A DNA stretch of 64,000 nt from Chamaecrista fasciculata. Lineage: Eukaryota; Streptophyta; Magnoliopsida; Fabales; Fabaceae. This document shows positions 55,795 to 64,000 of this stretch, one piece after another. Positions within the stretch are counted from its first letter, which is position 1. The number at the start of each line of letters is the position of its first letter. The stretch lies in the NCBI GenBank assembly GCA_003254925.1, contig QANZ01009662.1, positions 1-64,000 of the forward strand, read 5' to 3'. Position numbers and translations under genes: made by a program. Below the pieces are notes generated by a model. That model worked only from the letters and a program-made list of their open reading frames with translations, did not search any database and was not told the origin of the DNA.

Positions 55795-56275
55795 CCATAA
55801 GCATTAAATCACATTTCATACTATGATTACAAAGATAAAAACAATCCAGCAATTACAAACATTCAATCCAGCATTAAATCACATTTCATACTATGATTAC
55901 AAAGATACAAACAATCTAGTAATTACAAATAGTCAATCCAGTAATTACAAACAATCCAGCAATTACAAACATTCAATCCAGCAATTACAGAGCACTGGAA
56001 GCTATTAATTTCTTTCCAATATGATTACAAAGATACAAGAGTAAATTTGTTTAAAGTTTAAAGTTTAAACTGACCTCTTGCTTCAAAACCAAGACCGAGA
56101 GGACAGCAGCGGCGGCGGCGACCAGCGAAGGTGGAGCAGCGGCAGCGGCGGAAATTTGTTTAAACTCACCTCTTGCTTCAAAACCGAGACCGAGAGGACA
56201 GCAGCGGCAGCGGCGGCGACGGAAGCAGCGGCGGCGGCGGTGGAAGCAATTTGGTGGTGGAGCAATTTAGGGTTC
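55795..56275. repeat. Tandem repeats between hAT end and transposase start
   Basis: Two arrays. At about 55800-55990 a 70-bp unit (TTTCATACTATGATTACAAAG) is duplicated and then decays into CAATTACAAACA(TT)C units. At about 56075-56265 a 95-bp unit containing CTCTTGCTTCAAAACC and a GCAGCGGCGGCGGCG run is duplicated. They occupy the transposase 5' leader, a position where subterminal hAT repeats commonly bind transposase. The GGC-rich part gives open frames that are not genes. Confidence 0.75.
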
Positions 56276-56564
56276 GAGTTCGAGAGGGACTGAGGGAGTT
56301 TGATCGACTAAATCTGATTCTGAGTTTTAGTTTTATTTTTTTTTTAATTTTTTTAAAAACGAAGGCAGTGAAATAAAAAAAAAATTCTGAACCGCCGGTC
56401 GGGTGGACCCGGTTTTCCGGTTTTTTACCGGTTAATCCCGGTCCATTCCGGTCCAACCCTAACTTTGGTTCTTTTGGTTGAACCAAACCGTTCCTCTCAC
56501 CGGGTAGCGGTCGGACCGGTCCGACCGGGAGGTCCGGTCCAGCTTTTACAACATTGCTCTGTAT

Positions 56565-58090
56565 CTCTCGTATGAACTTGTCTCTTTTTTTTTGGTTACC
56601 TAAAGTATCTCCCAACCCGATGAACTAAGGAGAGAACTTGTCATTTTGCTTTATAATTTTTCTGTGAATGCCAGAATTGTATGTTATTATCCAATTAGAA
56701 CACTTTGGTCAATTATATGTCTGTACTTTAGTGATTGGAATTTGTTGTATTGTGACATTGTATGAAATTTTTATAATTCAATTTAAATTATTTATTAAAT
56801 TATGTTTTGAATTAATTAGAAATAATATTATTATTATTAAAAAAAGAATTGTGGGAATCCCCGCGGGGAACGGGGACAGGGAAAATTTTTTTTTGGCGGG
56901 GCGGGTGCCATCCCTTTTCCATACTCTCTTTTGTTAATGTCTAATAATGTACAGAAATTTTGAAGAATAATAAATATAAATATTTTCGTAGGTGTTCTTT
57001 TTTATGCTATTAATACTTTAAAATGTACAAAGGCCCCCTAGGTTTAGCTCGGAGACATAAAATACTATTGAGTTTTTGTGATATAAATGCACAGTTCTAG
57101 CATTGATAATAAGTTAATAATACTGCAAAAGCAACTCAACAATGATATCCATGATTATTAGTGGTGGTTTTGTGATATAAATGAAATATTTATATTTACA
57201 TCAATAAATATAGCTTTAGATCAGAGTTGTTACAACTATTAGTTAATTAAATCATAAATTCATAAGATATCAAATATAAACAAGAGTATAAATTATATAA
57301 AAGTTAAATGCTAATAAGTAATAAGTATGTGTGTTGTGTGTGTGTACATATGCAAATTAAAAAAGAAGCATGTGCAACACACAAAAGGAATTTATATAAC
57401 ATTTATGCATTTTAAGTTGAATCAAGTTTTCTGAAATTAAAGATTGAATGGGTTTTCAATACTGATTAACATCTCTGGACAGCTAGCTACCACATTGTAT
57501 ATATTGCCAACCCCAAATCTCTGATTAAGTGTGGTCATTAATTTGTTGATCCACACCTTTCACTCTTAATCATGATCATGATTCATGACCAATACCTCCA
57601 TTACTAAATTACTAAATTAATTAATGTTGGTTGACCCCAATTAATTTTGATGCCAATTAATTGGTATTTATAAATCTCAGATAATGATTTTTTTTTTGTA
57701 GGAAGAGATGAGCAAGGGCAGCATTATATATTACTTCGAACTTCCCACACGTTTTTTTTATTATTACATAATATTTGAGATTGCTACTTGAGCTACGAAA
57801 AAATTCTGATCAAAACTTGCTAAATATCATAATGTTCAGGTTATTAATTAATTACATAATGTTTACTATATTAATTGGATTTAATAGGTGAGCTCAATAT
57901 TTAAATTAGTTTACTGGTTAACTCACTTAAAACGTGTGATTTAATCTATGAAGTATGTACATTGATAATACCAACATGTTAAATTTTTAAAATTATACGA
58001 TATATATATATAATTAAAAATTCATAAATTTTGATGAAAATTTTAAAATTATAATATCTATTATATCTATGAAGTATGAATATATCATTT
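56565..58090. other. Intergenic AT-rich DNA with one MITE scrap
   Basis: No gene is seen. A short GC-rich scrap, GAATCCCCGCGGGGAACGGG (about 56852-56872) with GGCGGGGCGGG nearby, looks like the end of a hAT-type MITE. The rest is AT-rich with no coding or RNA signal. Confidence 0.5.
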
Positions 58091-58412
58091 TGTGTCGTCG
58101 TGTAAGACACGTGTCTGTGTCCGACACTTTTATGACACCCATACGACACATATTCATAAGTTTAAAAAAATTTTAATAAATGTTTGTCACTTTAACATAA
58201 CAAACAACAAAAAATAATGATACATATGACATATACTAAAAATATGTATTATAATTTTTAAAGATTTCATTAAAATTTATGGATTTTTAATTATTTATAT
58301 ATAAATATATGTCGTGTAGTGTCGTATAATTTTAAGAATTTGACGTGTCAGTGTGTCCGTGTCCTGTCCTATGTCTGTGTTAGTGTCAGTGTTAGTGTTC
58401 ATGCTTCATGGT
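58091..58412. repeat. Dispersed GTGTCGTGTC-rich repeat, copy 2
   Basis: The same block order as copy 1 at 300-587: TGTCCGACACTT, then GACACATATTCATAA, an AT-rich core with TTATTTATATATA, then ATGTCGTGTAGTGTCGT, ending in CAGTGTTAG-type units. It is in the same orientation as copy 1. Confidence 0.6.
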
Positions 58413-59054
58413 ATGATATGTGCTATTGTTTTCTATTGTTTGTCATGTTAAAGTCACAAAAAATAATTTTATATTCTGAAACTTATAAATATGTGTTTGA
58501 TTTTGTGGGTCAAATATCCGCCCATGCGGGAGTCCAATTGGGTTATGGGTTGATCCATTGGAATGTGGGCTATTTTACATAAGTCTCAATATCGAATAGT
58601 TTAGTTTTGGGAACTCTCCCATTCTCCTATAGATAAGAGTGTTTCCTCATTATTCAAGTTACCAGTTGATTCCGTGCGTTGGAGGGGGCTTTCATATTGA
58701 GAGAACTCATATAGTTATATTTTCTCTCTTTCTTAGAGTTGTTCTTCTGCGATCAGTCGTGGAAATATGGTTCTACCTCTAGTAGGTAGAGTCTCACCGT
58801 TTGGTGGAGTTTGTTCTTGGAGTTCGTGATAAGGAGATCAACGTTTGGAGATCAGTCTTGGTGGAGCAGAGACACTAACAAGATCTAAAATATTAGCGAT
58901 GACATCCAGGTTAATAAGTTTCGCAATGTGTTTTTAATATTTACCTGAATTTTGTTTTATGTTTCGAGTTTCGATTATTGATTCGTGTCTCGATGATCCG
59001 AAATCCTTCGATATGTGTCCATGCTTCATAGGATTTAATTAATATTGTAATTGT
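58413..59054. other. Intergenic DNA, possible old LTR scrap
   Basis: From about 58500 to 58920 the composition is less AT-rich and the style (CTCCTATAGATAAGAGTG, GGAGGGGGCTTTC, GGTTCTACCTCTAGTAGG) resembles plant copia LTR leader sequence. No TG..CA ends, duplication or coding part could be fixed. Left as unknown. Confidence 0.35.
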
Positions 59055-59425
59055 TATGGTTTTATGATTTATACTATTTGTTATTGTTTATTGTTAAATG
59101 ACTTGAATTAATAGTTGAACTCAATGTTTACTAGTTAATTAGCCGCCTAAATTGTGCGATTTTATTGTATTTATTAATTAATGTCTTATGATTCATACTA
59201 TTTGTTGTTGTTTATTAATTATTAAATGATTTAAATAGTTGAAGTTAATCTTTAATTTAATTGTAACTTGTTAGCTGGCTCCTTAAATTGTATTCTTTGA
59301 TTAATTTTATATGATTTATACTATTTGTTATTGTTCATTATTAAATGGTTTGAATAGTTAATCTCAATGAGCTCAACGTTTGAACTAATTTACTTGTTAG
59401 CTGGCTTAAATCACATAACTTAAGT
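59055..59425. repeat. Three-unit tandem repeat, about 122-bp period
   Basis: TATACTATTTGTTATTG-type starts recur at about 59070, 59194 and 59315. Each is followed by ATTAAATG-TTGAATAGTTGA and a TTGTTAGCTGGC-type end. A further weak copy of the end part lies near 57890-57950. Confidence 0.7.
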
Positions 59426-59711
59426 GTGTTTTATATTAATTAAGCATCTTATATATTTCCAATTAATTAAAGTATGTTTGTGTGAGAGAACAAGCCTCGT
59501 CAAACGTTGACTAACAAAACACAAGCCCCTAATCAAGTTAGTGAAAAATGACAAATATTTAACATTTATATCTTTGAAGCTAGGTTTCTTCTATGCCTTT
59601 AGATAGTTAGTATTCCCAATGTTTATTCTTCATATTTATTAGACCAAAGTGTAATTTTTTCTCTTTATTTGTTTTTGGGGTTAGTGCAAATTCAGCATTT
59701 TATTACGATTA
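59426..59711. other. Intergenic spacer, nothing recognised
   Basis: AT-rich; no gene, RNA or repeat signal beyond common words. Confidence 0.4.
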
Positions 59712-61026
59712 GGCCAAAGTCTTATTTTGGTCCCCCAGTTATGCTCATTGTTTCAAATTGGTCCCCCAGTTATTTTTCGTTCCAAATTGGTCCTCCAGTT
59801 ATGCAAAATTTGGCAAAGTTGGTCCCTCTAACAGTTTTCATCCATTTTTTCGTCAAAAAAAAAAAACAAAATTAATTTTTAAATCCTAAAAGTTTAAATT
59901 TTTTGCATCAAGGACCTTTTTCTCTATAATAGAATCAAAATGTAAGAAAGAAAAAATAATTGGGGGTTTTAGTTTATTTCACACTAAAAAAAAATAAAAT
60001 CTCTCTCTTCCGTGGCCACTGTCATCACAACTCCGATTTTCTAGCCACCGCCGCCGCCACATCCCTCCACCCTCCTCTCTTCCAAGTACCCGAAACCCTT
60101 TTCTGTATCTTTCAAACACTGCCATCGGATCCATGAATTGATAAAGGTAAAGTGACTTAAGCATTGCCACATAGTGTGAGAAATCACCAAATACAATAGC
60201 ATTTATAGATATTGAGATTTGAGAGAAAATAACAAAAAAAAAAAAATCCAAGTTAGCAGAAGAATGATTCAACAAACTTTTGCTCTTAAGAGTTAATTGG
60301 TCCTGCATAGGAGTTAATAATTATTCGAAGATTTTAGAAACCCACTAGTTTATGGAGACACTATGACTTTTTTTTTTTTAATTATTCTAAAATTTTGTTC
60401 CCAATTCCTCTAATTTCCGAAAATGAAGGGTTTTTTTTAGGTGTGTGCCTTTTGGTGTGGATGTCAATTTCAAGACCTCCTTATTCTCTCTCTCTCTCTG
60501 AATTAGCAACAGAGCTCGAACATCAGAGCATGGAATTGAAGCATTAGAAGGTTGGCAAAGTAGAAGGGTCTTTCTAAATACAACAAAGTATCAAAAAATT
60601 GAAGCATTAGAAGGGGCTTTCTGTTTGAAAGATACAGAAAAGGGTTTCGGGGACTTGGAAGAGAGGAGGGTGGAGGGATGTGGCGGCGGCGATGGCCGGA
60701 AAATCGGTGTTTTGATGACAGTGGCTATGGACGAGAGAGAGATTTTATTTTTTTTTGGTGTGAAATAAACTAAAACCCCCAATTATTTCTTCTTTCTTAC
60801 ATTTTGGTTCTATTATAGAGAAAAATGTCCTTGATGCAAAAAATTTAAACTTTTAGGAGTTAATTAATTTTGTCTTTTTTTTAACAGAAAAAATGGATGG
60901 AAACTGTTAGAGGGACCAACTTTGTCAAGTTCTGCATAACTGGGGGACCAATATGGAACGAAAAATAACTGGAGGACCAATTTGAAACACTGAGCATAAC
61001 TGGGGGACCAAAATAGGACTTTGGCC
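59712..61026. mobile_element. MULE-type element with about 410-bp TIRs
   Basis: The ends GGCCAAAGTCTTATTTTGG and, inverted, GGCCAAAGTCCTATTTTGG are flanked by TTACGATTA / TTACTATTA (8 of 9; 59703-59711 and 61027-61035). The TIRs extend to about 60118 and from about 60610. They include a GC-rich patch (CCACCGCCGCCGCC, and inverted GGCGGCGGC) unlike the other MITEs here. The unique centre is about 490 bp without a recognisable domain. The minus-strand frame 59979-60308 spans TIR and centre and may be chance. Size and GC patch suggest a Pack-MULE candidate. Confidence 0.82.
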
Positions 61027-61039
61027 TTACTATTATTAT

Positions 61040-61400
61040 TTGGAAATTTAGTCATCCAAATTTCTCGAAAGTTTTACTATTTTGTTCCAACGATTAAAAA
61101 TGGTCATATCTATCTTGTTTTAAGTTCGAATGTGATGAGTCTCGAGCTACATATTATTTTGACGAGTCATTTTAATTTTTGTTTAGTTGGGGTCAAAACA
61201 AATAATGTCAAATCAGACTCCAAAAGCAAGCTACCTATTTAACAGTCAAACAAGCGAAATTAGTCATATTTTTCTCGTTTCAAATTCAATTGTGACAAAT
61301 CCAAAGCTACTTATTACTCTTCACGAGTTTTTTTTTTCTCAATTAGATTTATCAACAAATGAGATCAAATTGAACTAGAAATAGATTTTTCATAATTTTT
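61040..61400. repeat. Piece of the old foldback family
   Basis: Contains the TTTTAAGTTCGAATGTGATG and TCGTTTCAAATTCAATTGTG words of the family at 34177 and 48707, in one orientation only. The inverted half is absent, so it is a fragment. Confidence 0.5.
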
Positions 61401-61684
61401 TTCTTTTACTTTTTTAGAAGGTGCTAGACACCTTAGAAAACTTTTTAAATTGGAAGGTTACTCTAAAATTATTTAATTAAAATAAATTGACCTTTTAAAA
61501 TTAAATTATCCTAAAAAGGAATATAAAAAGAATTTACAAATAACAAAATAAAATATGAAATTTGCAGAGAAAAAAATATATAGTAAAAGAAATTAAAAGA
61601 TTTAAATAAAAAAAAATGAGAAAACAGAAATCGAGATTAAAATTTACAAAAAGAAAAAAAATTTGGAGACAAAGAAGAAAACTA

Positions 61685-63605
61685 AAAAGAAATGAAGGTA
61701 AAATCAATAATCAAGGCTGTATATAATGCAATTCCGGCTTATGCAATGAATTGCTTCAAATTTCCTAAAAAGACTTGTATGGAGTTGGATAGTCCGGTCT
61801 TTGGTTTTTTCTGGGGGAAGCAGAAAGATGAAGGAAGAGTTCATTGGTTAGCTTGGCATAAGTTAACCAAATCTAAGAAGCTTGGAGGCTTGGGTTTTAA
61901 GGATTTCTCTTCTTTTAATGATGCTTTGTTGGCAAAGCATGCTTGGAGGTTGCTGAATAATCTTGAAGATCTTTGGGCCAAGAAGATGAGAGGCCTTCAT
62001 TTTCCTAATGGAAATACGATGATTTCTAAAAAGGGTTCTCGAGCATCCTGGGGATGGTCTGGAGAGTTGGCAATGGCAACAATATCAACATATGGAATGA
62101 TAAATGGGTTCCTAAGGTTGGTAATGGGGTTTTGGGACCTACACATGCTAGTGTTTCTAGTAATTTACAGAAGGATAGTGATTTGATAGTAGATGGAAGA
62201 TGGGAGTTGGAGAATCTGAAGCAGTGGATTTCTGAGGAAGAATATAGTGCTATTTGTTGTATTCCTTTATCTATTAACTCTGCTGCTGATAAACTGTTTT
62301 TGGATGGCACAAAAAATGGTTCTTATTCTGTAAAAAGTGGCTATTTTTTTTTTTCCAAAACTGCTGCAGATAATATTAGACACTAGACATGGTGGAGCTA
62401 GTTTCTCATTTTCTTGTACTGAAAATTTGTGGAAAGCTGTATGGAGTGATTGTTTCCCTCCAAAGATTCAACATTTTCTTTGGAGGGCCTGCTCGGGTGC
62501 TTTGGATACTAAGGAAGGCTTGTACATGAGAAGATGTGGGAATGATCTTTCATGTCCTATCTGCTGCAATGGTGAGGAGTCAATTGAGCGTATGCTCATT
62601 ACTTGTGAATGGGCTTGCAAAATCTGGTTTGGCTACAATGTGAATATGAGATTTAGGGTGGAGGAGGTAAGTTGTTTTGGTAAATGGTGTGAGGATTGGT
62701 TGGTTAATAATGAACTTTTTTATGATATTCTTAGATGTTATTTTGGCTTTATCTATTGGCATATCTGGAAAGAAAGGTGTAGTGTTGTTTTTGAACATTG
62801 TGCTTTGAATCCTATGGAAGTGTGCAGGAAAATAAATGCTAGTGTGACTGAATTTTTATCTCTAAAGTCACAGGGTAGTGTTGTTGTGAATAGTAGTGTT
62901 TTGTCTGAGTATGATCAGGTCTGCTGGTCTCCCCCTCCTGCTGGTTGTGTTATGGTGAATGTTGATGGGGCTTTTAAAAGCACTTTGAATAAGGGAGGGA
63001 TTGGCATTGTTTCAGAAATAAGGATGCATGGTGCTGTCTGTGATGGTTTTAGTGGTAGATGTAAAACATTTTCTGCTCTGATGGTCGAGGCTTTGGCACT
63101 GAGGAAAGCTTTTTATATGCTCAGGAGCTGTGAAGTTCATAATGCTGTCATTGAATCTGATTGCAGAGTGTTAGTGAATGCTATTTTGCAGGGTAATTTT
63201 GATGTAAATTAGAGGTGTTTTGCAGTTTTCGAAGATATTGCTGATCTGCTTGCTGCATCTCCTAGAGTTTTTGTTGTCTTTGTGAAGAGAAGTTTGAATC
63301 TTGCAGCTGATTGGCTTGCAAAGAGAGGTTGTGAGGAGATCTGTCCATTAGATTGGGTGGTGTCACCCCATCTTCTCTTGCTGGGATTTTGAGAAAGGAT
63401 CTGTCCATTGGATTGGGTGGTGTCACCCCATCTTCTCTTGCTGGGATTTTGAGAAAGGATTTGGGCTGTTTAGATGATGATTCTGGTATAGGTTGATTGT
63501 ATTTGTTTTGTAATTTCTTTGTTTGCTTTCTTTGATTGGTGTTTGTAGCTTGTTTTTGGTGGAATGGAATGAGTATCGTTCAAGAAAAAATAAATTAAAA
63601 AAAAC
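61685..63605 (+). pseudogene. 3' half of an L1-type LINE (zf-RVT and RNase H)
   Basis: Begins inside the RT C-terminus (SIIKAVYNAIPAYAMNCFKF), then the GLGFKDFSSFNDALLAKHAW segment, the linker IWNDKWVP, and a zf-RVT type domain (PPKIQHFLWRACSGAL, CPICCNGEESIERMLITC with C..C..H-like spacing). An RNase H domain follows (NVDGAFKSTLNKGGIGIV, VEALALRKAFYML, IESDCRVLVNAI, LNLAADWLAKRG). The catalytic D, E and D are present. It is disabled by frame slips near 62050 and at the T run near 62350 and by a stop at 63210-63212. It ends in an A-rich tail at about 63585-63605. No target duplication was fixed. RT and endonuclease are missing at the 5' side, typical of incomplete reverse transcription. Confidence 0.88.
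63341..63460. repeat. 60-bp tandem duplication at the LINE 3' end
   Basis: CTGTCCATT(A/G)GATTGGGTGG and the following TGTCACCCCATCTTC..AAAGGAT are present twice head to tail (63341-63400 and 63401-63460) with a single difference. It lies at the LINE stop codon and early 3'UTR. Confidence 0.92.
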
Positions 63606-64000
63606 AAAGAATCTACAAAGTTGGATCTAACTTAGGTGGTGAATCTAAGGTATACATATCCGGTTAAAGAATAGAGCCTACATAGGAGATTTGATCCTTC
63701 TCTTTATATCTCTCTTAGGTGTGTTGTTTAGGGTTTTCTTTTTTTTTTTTTCTCTTATACTGTTGTATTCTGATATGTGGAGCGTAAGACTATATTAAAA
63801 TTGTTAGATCTATACCTTGCTCGATCTCCCGGTTATTGTATGGCCTTATACCATTTTCATTATGAATAAAAGTTTCCCCTTTCTGACCAAAGCAAGAAAA
63901 AGAAAAAGAAGAGATTTATGACTTTCACTCTATCAATTAATTTTTTTTTTATTTTTCGTAGTTTCCAAAACTCATTAGTCATTAGTATAATAATATATAT
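63606..64000. other. Intergenic DNA at window end
   Basis: A GGTTTTC + T run near 63730 and ordinary AT-rich sequence. No gene is seen before the window ends. Confidence 0.45.

Larger units (their letters stand above)
51222..56556 (-). mobile_element. Full-length hAT transposon with decayed transposase
   Basis: The ends CAGTGTTGTCATAACCG and, inverted, CAATGTTGTAAAAGCTGG are flanked by CTTTGTAT / CTCTGTAT (7 of 8; 51214-51221 and 56557-56564), fitting an 8-bp hAT duplication. Subterminal zones are rich in AACCGG/CCGGTC words. The transposase lies inside on the minus strand (53059-55647). A Tourist-like element inserted at 51398-52777 accounts for 1.4 kb. The diverged duplication and internal stops make it an old, probably immobile copy. 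Confidence 0.85.

Noticed and set aside
56078..56376. Alanine/serine/glycine-rich frames near the hAT right end
   Set aside because: They come from GCGGCGG tandem repeats in the element leader.

Overview
This window is nuclear DNA from a dicot plant. It is AT-rich, has intron-split genes of clearly plant families (a DEK chromatin protein, a CYP71-type cytochrome P450) and is packed with plant transposon types: Ty1/copia and Ty3/gypsy LTR elements, L1-type LINEs, a tRNA-derived SINE, hAT, Mutator-like (MULE), Tourist/Harbinger and Helitron-like elements. An asterid is possible, but the species cannot be fixed from the sequence. There is one assembly gap (N run, 23155-23917).

Host genes, left to right: (1) 1339-7947 minus, a 12-coding-exon DEK-domain chromatin protein (762 aa) with an upstream non-coding exon near 8812-8940; (2) 32953-33729 minus, an intronless 258-aa membrane protein with an acidic C-terminal half, function unknown; (3) 43972-46008 plus, a three-exon 145-aa hydrophilic conserved-looking protein, function unknown; (4) 47655-50583 minus, a two-exon CYP71-clan P450 (494 aa), followed on its 3' side by a broken copy of its second exon (46500-46930). 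Everything else is mobile or repeat DNA, or intergenic sequence with no recognisable gene.

Region by region: 9.4-15.2 kb is a stack of DNA transposons. It includes a SINE with an 18-bp perfect target duplication and a Tourist-like element that was invaded by an 862-bp Pack-MULE carrying a fragment of a WEB-family (blue-light chloroplast movement) coiled-coil gene. 15.4-28.8 kb is a nest of retroelements: a LINE split by a hAT MITE, then a copia LTR and half pol joined in frame to the 5' half of a gypsy element, which is itself split by a solo copia LTR in the opposite orientation. 28.9-43.6 kb is mostly MITEs, with two Helitron-like pieces just upstream of gene 3. 51.2-56.6 kb is one hAT element with a decayed transposase, itself hit by a Tourist-like element. 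58-63.6 kb holds a 1.3-kb MULE-type element and the 3' half of an L1 LINE.

The most distinctive signals are the gene-capturing Pack-MULE (with a related empty site elsewhere in the same window), the in-frame gypsy-copia chimera, and a large set of foldback elements with 9-bp target duplications and shared 'GGYYAAAGT' style ends. No operon-like or defence-type system is present, and none of the genes obviously work together. Exon boundaries were read by eye from splice signals and reading frame and have not been checked against transcripts.
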